The notes: generated by a model from the sequence alone, not told the origin. 64,000 bases of DNA from JAFGRU01 sp016934985 (GCA_963665045.2 CAXXJQ010000003.1:992001-1056000); one strand, 5' to 3'; positions 9,643-18,885 are shown, counted from the first letter of the stretch. Numbers and translations: made by a program.

Positions 9643-10390
9643 TGGCGGTGCGAGCAGCTTCATCCTGCTGGATGAGGTGCCGGTCGTCGAGAAAGAAGTC
9701 CGTCTTTCTCCGCAGAATATAAAAAGCCTGGCTTTTTGGCGAGCACGTGTCGGCGAAATTGTAACCGTTGGTGATCCGGCAGGGCATTTTTTTCGCGCCC
9801 GATTGACGTCCATGACCGAGAGCGGTGGGAGAGCCGTTGTTTTTCAGGCGATTACTCCTGCGCCCGAATCACTACTGAGGCTCGATGTTTATCAAGCTCT
9901 GCCGGAAAAGGAGCGCTTCGAGCTGATCCTCCAGAAATTGACCGAAATCGGTGTTTATCGGATTGTTCCGTATTTGTCTGAACGCTCCACCACTTTGGAA
10001 GAGCGTGATGCCGGACAGAAAAAATCCCATCGCTGGCCTGACGTTCTAAGGCGGGCAGCCAAACAGTGCCGGCGCGGGATTATTCCGGAACTTTCATCCC
10101 CTCTCCCTTTGGAAGAAGCCTTGGCGGAAGCGGCCCAGGCAGAACTTGTATTGACTCTCTCCGAACATGAAAAGGGCAGGGGGCTGAAAGAGTTTTTGGC
10201 GGGGGATAGAAAATATAGCCACATCTCGCTGTTTGTCGGCCCTGAAGGGGGCTTCTCAAACGTTGAACTTGAAGCCATGGCTGCTGCGGGCTTTGTCAGT
10301 TTATCTCTTGGGCCCCGGATTCTGCGTACCGAAACTGCGGCTATTGTCGCTGCGGCCCTTGTTCAATCCTATTGCGGTGATCTCGGTTGA
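9614..10390 (+). CDS. rsmE: 16S rRNA (uracil-1498-N3)-methyltransferase
   Basis: SPOUT-class methyltransferase that makes m3U1498 in the ribosomal decoding centre using S-adenosylmethionine. An N-terminal PUA-like domain (to about residue 75) precedes the knotted methyltransferase domain with LTEIGVYRIVPYLSERS, the FVGPEGGFSNVELE motif (about 210-223) and SLGPRILRTETA (about 234-245), both diagnostic. The start is uncertain: ATG 9614 gives 258 residues and overlaps holC by 29 bases. The N-terminal sequence lacks the usual MRRFF-like opening, and an ATG at 9642 is in another frame, so the extreme N-terminus may be diverged or carry a small frame error. Confidence 0.9.
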   Translation: MALSPTCGNNGGASSFILLDEVPVVEKEVRLSPQNIKSLAFWRARVGEIVTVGDPAGHFFRARLTSMTESGGRAVVFQAITPAPESLLRLDVYQALPEKERFELILQKLTEIGVYRIVPYLSERSTTLEERDAGQKKSHRWPDVLRRAAKQCRRGIIPELSSPLPLEEALAEAAQAELVLTLSEHEKGRGLKEFLAGDRKYSHISLFVGPEGGFSNVELEAMAAAGFVSLSLGPRILRTETAAIVAAALVQSYCGDLG

Positions 10391-10559
10391 AAGGGCTCTA
10401 TCCTTTCAATTAACAGGAGTCTGTCCGGCTTGGGGGGATCGTTACGAGAAAATGGGAAATATGGGCCGATTTTCCTTTTCCCGCAGTAGATTCATTCCTG
10501 CTATCGATTAGTTTCCAGGCCAAATTTTTTGGGATATTGCCTGAGGTGCTTTAATAATC

Positions 10560-11318
10560 GTGTCGTCTCGTTTGGAAAACATATCCATCATCCTGGTTGA
10601 GCCGCAAGGGCCCCTCAACATCGGCTCGGTTTGCCGGGCCATGATGAACTTCGGGTTTTCCGATCTGCGCCTGGTCAATCCTGAAACCGGACATCTTTGT
10701 GACGACGCTCGGCGCATGGCCCTCAAGGCATCTGTTATTCTCGATCGCACCCGGATTTTTCCCAGCCTGGAAGATGCCCTGAGCGATTGCCATCTGGCCC
10801 TCGCCACGACGCGCAGGTTCGGCCGTTATCGCCGGGATTTTCTCCATCCCGACCAGGCCGGTAAACAACTGGTCCCTTGGGCTGAAGAGGGGCGTGTCGC
10901 CTTGGTTTTCGGTCGTGAGGACAAAGGGTTGCGCACCGCGGAGCTCGACCTCTGTCAGCGTTTGATTACCATTCCCACCAGTCGTGAATTCCCTTCCATG
11001 AACCTTGCCCAGGCCGTTGCTCTCTGTCTGTACGAAACCTCCAAGGCTTTTTTCGAGGAACGAAAACAGGTCGGAGGGGGGCGAAGCCTTGCTTCCGGAG
11101 GGCTTCTTGAGGAGATGTATGGCCACATGAAAAATGCTCTTCTCGATTGCGGCTTTTTAAACTCCCAGAACCCCGATCATATTATGCATGCCTTTCGCCG
11201 CATATTCGGGAGGGCCGGGCTTGATCCCCGCGAAGTTCGCATTTTGCGCGGGCTTTGGCGGCGAGTTGAATGGCTCGAAAAGGAGCGGTCCAGGCTTGCC
11301 GGCAAGAAGGGGGATTAG
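10560..11318 (+). CDS. trmJ: TrmJ-type tRNA (cytidine/uridine-32-2'-O)-methyltransferase
   Basis: SpoU/TrmH-superfamily SAM-dependent ribose methyltransferase, predicted to modify position 32 of tRNA. 252 residues, starting with GTG. Motif 1 is ILVEPQGPLNIGSVCRAMMN (about 11-30), the second motif is LVFGREDKGL (about 117-126) and the third is IPTSREFPSMNLAQAVAL (about 138-155). A C-terminal helical extension is typical of TrmJ rather than short TrmL proteins. A 170-base gap separates it from rsmE; the next methyltransferase gene begins 5 bases after its stop, so the two are likely cotranscribed. Confidence 0.88.
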   Translation: MSSRLENISIILVEPQGPLNIGSVCRAMMNFGFSDLRLVNPETGHLCDDARRMALKASVILDRTRIFPSLEDALSDCHLALATTRRFGRYRRDFLHPDQAGKQLVPWAEEGRVALVFGREDKGLRTAELDLCQRLITIPTSREFPSMNLAQAVALCLYETSKAFFEERKQVGGGRSLASGGLLEEMYGHMKNALLDCGFLNSQNPDHIMHAFRRIFGRAGLDPREVRILRGLWRRVEWLEKERSRLAGKKGD

Positions 11319-11322
11319 GGCT

Positions 11323-12666
11323 ATGACGTTCAGGACAAAGCCCAGCACCTGTTCGTCCGGCGCCGATGACATCAGGCGTCTGTCCATCGACTCTCTCGCA
11401 TTTAATGGCTATGGCGTCGGGCGTCTGGATGGCAGGGTGTTTTTTGTCCCTTTTACCGCGCCTGGCGACGAAATCGAGTGCCGTATTGTCAGGGAGCGGA
11501 AAAACTGTTTTTTTGCCGAAATCACCCAAATTCTGAAAGCTGCTCCGCAAAGAAGGGAACCTCCTTGCCCTGCGTTTGGTACCTGTGGCGGTTGCCACTG
11601 GCAGCATCTGCCTTATACGGTCCAAACCTATTGGAAGGATAATATCTTCCGCGATATGGTCCAACGTCGGACTGATGTTCCTGACAATGTTTTTGAGCCG
11701 CTGGCGGCCTCTCCTGGAGAATTTTATTACCGAAGCCGCGCCCAGTTTAAATGTCGGAAAACGGAACAGGGACTGGTAATGGGGTTCTACCGCCGGGGCA
11801 GCCATTATGTCGTCGATATCGAGGGATGCCCCCTCATGGCAGGGAAAATCAATGCCGCTTTTCACTGTTTTCGTGCCTGGCTGCAGGATTCGCCTTTTGC
11901 GGATCGTATTCCCCAGATTGATATCAGTGTCGATGATAACCAAAAAGTCCGGGCCGTTGTCCACTGCCTTGGAGGTATCGAGGATGATTTGGCCGCCAGA
12001 CTGAGGCCCGAAGCGGAAAAGGACGACTTGAGCCTGTTTTTTCAGTCAGGGCGCAACGCCACCCTGAAAAAGGTTTGCGGTTCAGATAACCTGCATATTT
12101 TCCCATGTGATTCTGATAAAAAAATGGCCCTGGCTTATGGGCCTGGCAGTTTTTCCCAGGTTAATCTCTGCCAAAACAGGCGGTTGATAAAAGAGGTGGT
12201 TGATTACGCCCAACTCACCGGCAAAGAAAAGGTTCTCGATCTTTTTTGCGGGGTGGGTAATATCTCGCTTCCATTGGCTCAATATGCCTGCCGGGTTTGC
12301 GGGGTGGAATATTATAGTCCGGCAGTTGACCAGGCGAGAAACAACGCTGCAGAGAACGGTGTAAAAAATGCCCGTTTTCATGCAGGTTGTGCGGAAAAGG
12401 GCTTTGTTGAATCCGAGTGGAAAGGTGACCGCTTTGATGTGGTTGTTCTCGACCCGCCCAGGGAGGGGGCTTACAATACTGTCAAAGGGTTATTGAAGCT
12501 AGGCCCCGAAAAAATCATTTATGTTTCATGCGACCCTGCTACTCTGGCAAGGGACCTTGTTCCTTTGCGGCACCATGACTATAAAGTTTCCCGCAGTCGG
12601 GTGCTGGATTTTTTCCCTCAGACCTTTCACATTGAGAGTGTAACCCTGCTGGAAAAAAGAAGATAG
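11323..12666 (+). CDS. rlmD: 23S rRNA (uracil-5-)-methyltransferase RlmD/RumA family
   Basis: TrmA/RumA-family enzyme that makes 5-methyluridine in RNA. 447 residues from ATG 11323; the frame is open further upstream but this would run into trmJ, and the ATG follows a purine-rich GGGGGATTAGGG. An N-terminal TRAM-like region is followed by the 4Fe-4S cysteines PPCPAFGTCGGCHWQ (about 80-94). The SAM fold shows VLDLFCGVGNISLP (about 303-316), VVLDPPREGA (about 373-382) and the catalytic-Cys segment IYVSCDPATLARDL (about 396-409). Target position (U1939 or U747) cannot be settled from the sequence. Confidence 0.9.
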   Translation: MTFRTKPSTCSSGADDIRRLSIDSLAFNGYGVGRLDGRVFFVPFTAPGDEIECRIVRERKNCFFAEITQILKAAPQRREPPCPAFGTCGGCHWQHLPYTVQTYWKDNIFRDMVQRRTDVPDNVFEPLAASPGEFYYRSRAQFKCRKTEQGLVMGFYRRGSHYVVDIEGCPLMAGKINAAFHCFRAWLQDSPFADRIPQIDISVDDNQKVRAVVHCLGGIEDDLAARLRPEAEKDDLSLFFQSGRNATLKKVCGSDNLHIFPCDSDKKMALAYGPGSFSQVNLCQNRRLIKEVVDYAQLTGKEKVLDLFCGVGNISLPLAQYACRVCGVEYYSPAVDQARNNAAENGVKNARFHAGCAEKGFVESEWKGDRFDVVVLDPPREGAYNTVKGLLKLGPEKIIYVSCDPATLARDLVPLRHHDYKVSRSRVLDFFPQTFHIESVTLLEKRR

Positions 12667-12825
12667 CTCTGGCGAGGCCCCCTGTTTTATGAGATAATCC
12701 CATGTCAACTGATTCAGGGCCGAATATAGTCCGCAGGAGAGGTAAAATAGTCCGGAAATCAATATTTTCCTCTTGCATTTTTTTTATGCACATGGTACGA
12801 AAAGCTGATTAATGTATGACTCTGG

Positions 12826-12852
12826 AAAGTGAGTTGCCCGCTCACTTTTTTT
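12826..12852 (+). promoter_or_regulatory. Terminator-like hairpin in the rimP leader (putative attenuator)
   Basis: AAAGTGAG and CTCACTTT form an 8-bp stem with a 7-base loop and are followed by a long T run, 35 bases before the rimP ATG. The position matches the known rimP-leader idea (a rho-independent terminator-like element upstream of rimP-nusA-infB), described mainly in gammaproteobacteria. Here it could be an attenuator for the whole cluster, or a plain terminator for the upstream gene, whose stop is 160 bases away. Confidence 0.6.
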
Positions 12853-12886
12853 TATTTCAACCGTTTGTAGATACAGCGGTAAAATC

Positions 12887-13375
12887 ATGCAACATCAAGA
12901 TACCATAGATCGCGTGCGAGAGATTATCCTTCCCGTTCTAGATGATTCAGGGCTTGAGCTTTTCGATATCGAGTTAAAAGGGGCGAGAAGAGATCTTGTT
13001 TTGACCATCTTCATTGACAAAGAAGGAGGGGTCAATCTTGATGACTGTGCTGCTGTCAGCCGCGAAGTGAGCACCCTTCTCGATGTGGAAGAGGTGATCC
13101 AGGGATCCTATCGCTTGGAAGTTTCTTCACCAGGTCTTGATCGACCCTTGAAAAAATCACAAGACTACATCAAATTTTCAGGAAAATTGATTAAAATAAA
13201 GACCCGGGAAAAATGTGATCCGGATCATTCGGGCCGGGAAAGGAAAACCTTCCGTGGCAGGATCCTTGGTATTGAAGGCGAGTTCGTGCGCATTGAATTG
13301 GAAGAGAAAAGTGGTACGGTTGTGTCAATTCCCATGGATAACATTGAAAAGGCCAACCTGGAGCTTGATTTTTAA
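12887..13375 (+). CDS. rimP: Ribosome maturation factor RimP
   Basis: Assembly factor for the 30S subunit. 162 residues with the two-domain RimP pattern. The N-terminal domain contains GLELFDIELKGARRDLVLTI-type sequence (about 22-42) and DDCAAVSREVSTLLD (about 51-65); YRLEVSSPGLDRPLKK (about 75-90) is the family signature. An SH3-like C-terminal domain follows, ending EKANLELDF. It is the first gene of the nusA-infB cluster, 258 bases ahead of nusA; that spacer shows no gene. Confidence 0.94.
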   Translation: MQHQDTIDRVREIILPVLDDSGLELFDIELKGARRDLVLTIFIDKEGGVNLDDCAAVSREVSTLLDVEEVIQGSYRLEVSSPGLDRPLKKSQDYIKFSGKLIKIKTREKCDPDHSGRERKTFRGRILGIEGEFVRIELEEKSGTVVSIPMDNIEKANLELDF

Positions 13376-13633
13376 ACGGTGAATGGCCATAACCCGATAA
13401 TATATTTACCCGGTTTTAATCTTTTGGTGATATCTTATTAAGAAACCGACAATTTTTTTGGGGTTCCTAACGTCTGCAGTTTTCGGATAAAAAAACACCT
13501 GTACCGAAAGAAGGAAGCACCCTTTAAACAAGACATGTTGTTGTTTGAAAAAGTCGCGCAATTTAACAGATAACATAAAGAGCCCTTTTTAGTAGTGGTA
13601 GGAAAACCATGAAATTCTTGGTGAGAGGCGGGG

Positions 13634-14857
13634 ATGACAACAAATCTGAACCACATTATTGACCAGGTCGTAAAAGACAAAGGGGTTGACCGGCAGGTCC
13701 TGATCGAGGCCCTGGAATCGGCTGTCCTTTCAGCTGCAAATAAAAAATATCGTAATACCAGGGACCTGGAGGCTCATTACAACGATGAGCTTGGAGAAGT
13801 CGAGGTATTTGAGTTTGTTACTGTGGTTGACGAGGTGGAGGATTCCTACAAGGAGATCGAAATCGAGGAGGCCCGCGAGGTCGATCCCGAGGTCGAGGTC
13901 GGCGATGAATTGGGTATGAAAATGGATGCATCCAATTTCAGCCGCATCGCAGCTCAGACCGCCAAACAGGTTATCATTCAAAAAGTGCGCGAGGCTGAGA
14001 GGGAAGGGGTCTACAACGATTTCAAGGATCGGGTCGGCGAACTTGTCAACGGTATTGTCCGGCGCTACGAGCGGGGCGATTTGATTATTGATCTTGGCAA
14101 GGCTGAAGCCATTCTTCCCCATCGTGAGCAGGTTTTTCGTGAAAGCTATCGTCAGGGAGACCGTATCCGGGCTTACATCTCCGATGTCAAACTGTCGACC
14201 AAAGGCCCTCAAATCGTTTTGTCCAGAACCCATGAAGGTCTGGTTGCCTCTCTGTTTGTTTCCGAGGTCCCCGAGATTGCTGAAGGGATCGTTGAATTGC
14301 GCGGGGTATCCAGGGAGCCTGGAAGCCGCAGTAAAATAGCCGTTGTCTCCAACGACCACGACGTCGATCCCGTTGGCGCCTGTGTCGGTATGCGCGGGGC
14401 CCGGGTTCAGAATGTCGTGACCGAACTGCGGGGAGAAAAAATCGATATTATTCCCTGGTCCGACGACATCGCGCAGTTTGCCTGCTCCGCATTGGCCCCT
14501 GCCGAGGTGACCCGGGTTTATGTTGATAAGGACGAGAACTCCCTTGAAATAATCGTTCCGGATGACCAGCTTTCTCTGGCTATCGGCAAAAAGGGCCAGA
14601 ATGTGCGCCTTGCAGCCAAACTGATCAGCTGGAGGATTGATATCAAAAGTGAGAGCCAGGCCGCCGGCGTTAATGTTGAGGAAAAAGAAGAAAAACAAAG
14701 TCCGGGCTATGTGGTCGATCCTGCTACAGGCGAGGAAGGTGAAAAGGAAGTGGAAACTTCCGAAGAGGCCGTGGCTGAAAAAGCTCCAGATGAAGAGTCT
14801 GCGGCACCAGTTGAAGAAGAGGTTGTTGCTGACGCCGATGATGGCGAAACCGTTTAA
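13634..14857 (+). CDS. nusA: Transcription termination/antitermination protein NusA
   Basis: RNA-polymerase-binding factor controlling pausing, termination and antitermination. 407 residues: N-terminal RNAP-binding domain (1-130), S1 domain (about 135-200; RYERGDLIIDLGKAEAILP), two KH domains (about 200-345, with GACVGMRGARVQNVVTEL and LAIGKKGQNVRLAAKL), then an acidic low-complexity tail of about 55 residues. It lacks the C-terminal acidic-repeat (AR) domains of E. coli NusA, as in many bacteria. ATG 13634 has GAGAGGCGGGG directly upstream. The next gene starts 12 bases after the stop. Confidence 0.96.
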   Translation: MTTNLNHIIDQVVKDKGVDRQVLIEALESAVLSAANKKYRNTRDLEAHYNDELGEVEVFEFVTVVDEVEDSYKEIEIEEAREVDPEVEVGDELGMKMDASNFSRIAAQTAKQVIIQKVREAEREGVYNDFKDRVGELVNGIVRRYERGDLIIDLGKAEAILPHREQVFRESYRQGDRIRAYISDVKLSTKGPQIVLSRTHEGLVASLFVSEVPEIAEGIVELRGVSREPGSRSKIAVVSNDHDVDPVGACVGMRGARVQNVVTELRGEKIDIIPWSDDIAQFACSALAPAEVTRVYVDKDENSLEIIVPDDQLSLAIGKKGQNVRLAAKLISWRIDIKSESQAAGVNVEEKEEKQSPGYVVDPATGEEGEKEVETSEEAVAEKAPDEESAAPVEEEVVADADDGETV

Positions 14858-14869
14858 AGGGTCAGCTGG

Positions 14870-15466
14870 GTGGAGTCTACCAAACGCCGTGGAGAAAGAA
14901 CCTGCCTTGGATGCCGCCAGACTTTCAGGCAGGAAAAGTTATTGAGGTTTGTTCTATCCTCGGACGGTGAAGTATTGGTGGACTATCGAGGTAAGTTGCC
15001 GGGAAGAGGCGCTTACACCTGCCTTGATCCTCAATGCATCAAAAAGGCCGTTGGTAAGAAGCAGTTTGTCCGTGCTTTCAAAACTCCGTCCCTGGAAATC
15101 TGTCCAGCGACTTTAATTCAAAGTCTTAAAGATCAGATTCTTGGGAGGGTGCTGAATCTCTTGGGGATGGCACGTAAATCTTCCAATGCCGTTTCCGGAA
15201 GCAATGCTGTATTGGCAGCTCTCAGCGGGAGTGAAAGGCTTTTTCTGGTTTTTGTGGCTACAGATATTTCGGAAGATATTGGCGCAAAAATCGAAAAAAA
15301 AGCGGCGGTCCGATCGGTCCCCTGTTTCAGATATTTCGAAAAGGAAGAAATGGGGCAACTGATGGGGCGGAGCGAAAGAAGTGTTATTGCCATCAGAAAT
15401 GAACTGCTGGCCGATTCAATCAGAGATGAGCTTAGGAGATTGGATTTATTTGCGGGGGAAGTTTAA
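14870..15466 (+). CDS. YlxR (DUF448) domain fused to an L7Ae/YlxQ-type RNA-binding domain
   Basis: 198-residue two-domain protein. Residues 1-75 form a YlxR module, with CLGCRQTF, the family GRGAYTC motif (about 46-52) and CIKKAVGKKQFVRAFK. Residues about 90-198 resemble a ribosomal L7Ae-like module (VLNLLGMARKSSNAVSGSNA, VFVATDISEDIGAKI). In Firmicutes ylxR and ylxQ are separate adjacent genes between nusA and infB; here they are one chain. YlxR is linked to RNA binding and RNase P/transcription in Gram-positives; the role here is not known. GTG start; the stop overlaps the infB ATG by one base. Confidence 0.85.
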   Translation: MESTKRRGERTCLGCRQTFRQEKLLRFVLSSDGEVLVDYRGKLPGRGAYTCLDPQCIKKAVGKKQFVRAFKTPSLEICPATLIQSLKDQILGRVLNLLGMARKSSNAVSGSNAVLAALSGSERLFLVFVATDISEDIGAKIEKKAAVRSVPCFRYFEKEEMGQLMGRSERSVIAIRNELLADSIRDELRRLDLFAGEV

Positions 15467-18198
15467 TGGGTAAAACAAGAGTATACGAACTTGCACAAAA
15501 ACTGGGCGTGGAAAATAAGACTTTGCTCGAAAAACTCAAAAAAGCCGGCATCGATGCTAAAAGCCATATGAGTGCCCTCGATCCGGAAGATATTGAAAAG
15601 ATAGATGTTGCACCGGCAGAGGAAACTTCCGAAGCCAACTATGACGAGAAACGGATCACCCCAGGTGTAATTCGCCGTCGGCGCAAGGAAACCACCCCGC
15701 CCGAGGCTGAAACTTCCCCTGAAAAGGTTGCGGTTGAAGAAGAACCTGTGCCCGAGGAGGTTTCGGTGCTTATCGAACCTACCGAGGCTGAAGAATCCCC
15801 GGTTGGAGAGACCGTTGTCCCGGCAGATGAGGTAACTCCGGAACCGGTTGAAACCGAACCGGCAGAGGAGGCAGAGCCGCAGGTTGAGGAACCACCTGCT
15901 TCAGCAGAAGTTGCTGAAGAGGAAGTTGCTGAAACGCCAAACGCAGTGAAGGTGGAGGCAGCCCAGGAAAGTCCTGAAAAGAAAACTTTCATTCCCAAAA
16001 AAGGAGCCAAATCCAGTCATACTCAGGCAAAAATTCTGGGTCATGTTGATATTGGTGTTACCCGCAAAAAAGCCCCCGAAAAACCGGCAAGACCACCAAA
16101 GGCTGTCGAGGAACCGCGTGTTGTTCCCCGCGAAGAGGTGGTTCCCGCGAAAAAAACCCCCGAGAAAAAGACCTCCGAACCGAGTCGTGCTTCTATGGAA
16201 GCCGAGTTGAATCGTAAAAAAACAGCTCCTAAAGAGGCCCGCGGACCATGGAAAAAACAAAAACTCCGGGTTGTTGATCTGACCGAGGACCTTGAACTGG
16301 AAGAGGCCCGGGCTAAGCGTTCCGGTAAAAGAGAGGTCTTTGAGCCTAAGCGGGCCGACAAGGCTTCCCGGGGGCGAAAAGCTACTAAACAACAGAAAAA
16401 AACGGAAGTCACCGTTCCCAAGGCGATAAAACGTATCATCCGCATCAGCGAAAGCATTACTGTTGGTGAACTTGCTAAAAGGATGGGGGTCAAAGCCAGC
16501 GAAATTATTAAGGAACTGATGAAAGAGGGAACTATGGCGACCATCAACCATCCCCTCGATTTTGATTCCGCTGTTATTCTGGCCTCTGATTTCGGGTATG
16601 AGGTTGAAAACGTTGCCTTCGACGAGGAGACCGTCCTTCAGCATCACCGTGAGGATAAGAGTGTCGAGGCCGACCAGGACAAACTGAAGCTGCGACCGCC
16701 CGTGGTCACTATCATGGGGCATGTCGACCATGGTAAAACAAGTCTTCTCGATGCGATTCGCACGACTAATGTCATTGCCGGGGAGGCTGGTGGAATTACC
16801 CAGCACATTGGCGCATATAAGGTTGAACTTAACGGCAAACCAATCAGTTTTCTCGATACTCCTGGCCATGAGGCTTTCACCTCTATGCGCGCCAGGGGTG
16901 CCCAGGTAACCGATATTGTTATTCTGGTAGTTGCTGCAGATGATGGCGTCATGCCCCAGACCAAGGAAGCCATCAACCATGCCAAGGCGGCCGGCGTTCC
17001 CATCATTGTCGCTATCAACAAGATAGACAGGCCTCAGGCTAATCCCGAAAAAGTAAAACAGGAATTGACGGAGTTCGGCCTTATTCCCGAAGATTGGGGC
17101 GGAGATACCATTTTTGTTGAAGTTTCTGCAAAGCAGAAACTTAACATCGATGAACTCCTGGAAATGATTCTGCTGCAAGCCGAGGTTATGGAACTTAAAG
17201 CCAATCCCGACAAACTTGCCAAGGGCACCATTGTTGAGGCGCGCCTTGACCGGGGAAGGGGCGCGGTGGCGACGGTTCTCATTCAGGAAGGGACCCTGAA
17301 GGTAGGGGATCCGGTCGTTACCGGGGTCCATTTCGGCAGCGTCCGCTCAATGGCTGATGACCGTGGCCAGCGTATCAAGATCGCCGGGCCTTCCGACCCC
17401 GTTGAGATTACGGGATTGTCGGGTGTGCCTGATGCCGGCGATAATTTTTACAGCCTCGAGGATGAACGTTCCGCCCGCGAAGTGGCTCAGCACCGGCTGC
17501 AGAAAGTGCGGGAAGCGGAAATGGCAAAAACTTCTAAAATTTCCCTCGATCAGCTTTATGCCCGTATCCAGGAAGGGGATGTTAAGGAGCTCAAGGCTAT
17601 TATTAAAGGCGATGTTCAGGGCTCCGTTGAAGCTGTTCGCGATTCTCTGACCAAGCTCTCCACCGATTCCTGCCGCCTAGTGGTTATTCATTCCGGGGTC
17701 GGCGGAATTACCGAGAGTGATGTCAGCTTAGCCTCGGCTTCCGATGCTATTATCCTTGGTTTTAACGTACGCCCCCAATCGAAAGCCTCTCATCTGGCTG
17801 AAAGCGAGGGTGTGGATATACGTCTTTACAATATTATTTACGATGCCGTTGCGGATATCCGGGATGCCATGGAAGGGCTGTTGAGTCCGACCTTTAAGGA
17901 AAAAGAACTGGGACGTGTGGAGATTCGTGAGACGTTTAATATTTCCAAAATCGGCACCGTTGCCGGCTGTTATGTTCTCGAAGGAAAGATTGTCCGTAAC
18001 GCTCAGTTGCGTCTGGTTCGCGACAGTGTGGTTGTGTGGCAGGGAAAATTAAACTCCCTGAAACGCTTTAAGGATGACGTTCGCGAAGTGGCTTCCGGTT
18101 ACGAGTGCGGAATTACCCTTGAAAACTACAACGACATCAAGCCGGGGGATATACTGGAAGCTTTTGAAATGGAAGAATTCAAATCCAAGCTTGTGTGA
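15466..18198 (+). CDS. infB: Translation initiation factor IF-2
   Basis: GTPase that brings initiator tRNA to the 30S subunit. 910 residues. An IF2_N motif (KTRVYELAQKLGVENKTLLE, residues 2-21) is followed by a long charged low-complexity linker (about 50-320, Glu/Pro/Val/Lys rich) and a second IF2_N module (about 326-378). The G domain starts near 410: IMGHVDHGKTSLLD (G1), DTPGHEA (G3), NKID (G4) and SAK (G5). Domains II to IV follow to the C-terminus. The ATG overlaps the upstream stop, indicating coupling within nusA-ylxR-infB-ylxP-rbfA. Confidence 0.97.
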   Translation: MGKTRVYELAQKLGVENKTLLEKLKKAGIDAKSHMSALDPEDIEKIDVAPAEETSEANYDEKRITPGVIRRRRKETTPPEAETSPEKVAVEEEPVPEEVSVLIEPTEAEESPVGETVVPADEVTPEPVETEPAEEAEPQVEEPPASAEVAEEEVAETPNAVKVEAAQESPEKKTFIPKKGAKSSHTQAKILGHVDIGVTRKKAPEKPARPPKAVEEPRVVPREEVVPAKKTPEKKTSEPSRASMEAELNRKKTAPKEARGPWKKQKLRVVDLTEDLELEEARAKRSGKREVFEPKRADKASRGRKATKQQKKTEVTVPKAIKRIIRISESITVGELAKRMGVKASEIIKELMKEGTMATINHPLDFDSAVILASDFGYEVENVAFDEETVLQHHREDKSVEADQDKLKLRPPVVTIMGHVDHGKTSLLDAIRTTNVIAGEAGGITQHIGAYKVELNGKPISFLDTPGHEAFTSMRARGAQVTDIVILVVAADDGVMPQTKEAINHAKAAGVPIIVAINKIDRPQANPEKVKQELTEFGLIPEDWGGDTIFVEVSAKQKLNIDELLEMILLQAEVMELKANPDKLAKGTIVEARLDRGRGAVATVLIQEGTLKVGDPVVTGVHFGSVRSMADDRGQRIKIAGPSDPVEITGLSGVPDAGDNFYSLEDERSAREVAQHRLQKVREAEMAKTSKISLDQLYARIQEGDVKELKAIIKGDVQGSVEAVRDSLTKLSTDSCRLVVIHSGVGGITESDVSLASASDAIILGFNVRPQSKASHLAESEGVDIRLYNIIYDAVADIRDAMEGLLSPTFKEKELGRVEIRETFNISKIGTVAGCYVLEGKIVRNAQLRLVRDSVVVWQGKLNSLKRFKDDVREVASGYECGITLENYNDIKPGDILEAFEMEEFKSKLV

Positions 18199-18207
18199 GG
18201 CCTGTTT

Positions 18208-18495
18208 ATGGTTGTTGGGATTTTAAAGCTTGAATTGTATCTGCCAATTCCTCAATCTCTCAAGGAAAAACGGGGTATCGTCAAAAGGGTTTTGGGTCGC
18301 ATCAGGGTGCGTTTTCCCATATCGGCGGCAGAAGTAGATCATTTCGACCTGTGGCAGAGATCGATGCTGGGCATCGTCATGGTCGACCAGAACGAAGCCG
18401 ATATTCATACGGTCTTTACCAAACTGGAGAAGGAAGTTATTGAATCGGCAGAAGTTGAGATCAGCAATCGAAAAGTCGAGTTTCAGCATTTTTAA
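18208..18495 (+). CDS. DUF503 (YlxP-type) protein
   Basis: 95-residue DUF503 protein, matching the YlxP family in size and in the SLKEKRGIVKRVLGRIRVRF (about 15-34), EVDHFDLWQRSMLGIVMV and EKEVIESAEVEI segments. YlxP-type proteins sit between infB and rbfA in many genomes and are linked to ribosome/translation function, but the biochemical role is not established. Starts 9 bases after infB and ends 12 bases before rbfA. Confidence 0.88.
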   Translation: MVVGILKLELYLPIPQSLKEKRGIVKRVLGRIRVRFPISAAEVDHFDLWQRSMLGIVMVDQNEADIHTVFTKLEKEVIESAEVEISNRKVEFQHF

Positions 18496-18507
18496 CAGGG
18501 GGAACCT

Positions 18508-18885
18508 TTGACCTACCAGCGTTCCCACCGCATAGGTGATCAGATTCAGAAAGAAATATCCGGCCTTCTAGCCAAAGGGTTAAAGGATCCGCGCATCGGT
18601 TTTGTAACCATTACGGGTGTTGAAGTCACACCCGATCTCCACCTGGCCAGGGTCTATTACACCGTCATGGGCGACAAAGATGCCCGCACCCAAACCGAAA
18701 CCGGTCTAAAAAAGGCAACGCCTTTTATCCGCAGGGAATTGGGCCGTCGTATGCGAATTCGCTATACTCCTGACCTCCTTTTTATTTTCGACACCACCTT
18801 GGACCACAGCGAACATATAAACAGGCTTTTAAAGGAGGCCGCATCAGGGAGCACGGATGATAGCGAAGATTCGGAAACTCATTGA
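18508..18885 (+). CDS. rbfA: Ribosome-binding factor A
   Basis: Binds the 30S subunit and helps 16S rRNA 5'-end maturation and cold adaptation. 125 residues with the single KH-type fold: QRSHRIGDQIQKEISGLL (4-21), LKDPRIGFVTITGVEVTPDL (about 26-45) and the C-terminal RRMRIRYTPDLLFIFD, all family-typical. The start is TTG 18508 after AGGGGGAACC. Its 3' end overlaps the nrnA start by 29 bases in another frame. Confidence 0.94.
   Translation: MTYQRSHRIGDQIQKEISGLLAKGLKDPRIGFVTITGVEVTPDLHLARVYYTVMGDKDARTQTETGLKKATPFIRRELGRRMRIRYTPDLLFIFDTTLDHSEHINRLLKEAASGSTDDSEDSETH

Noticed and set aside
15640..16400. Repetitive Glu/Pro/Val codons as a tandem repeat element
   Set aside because: This is the normal low-complexity linker of IF-2, inside an intact gene.
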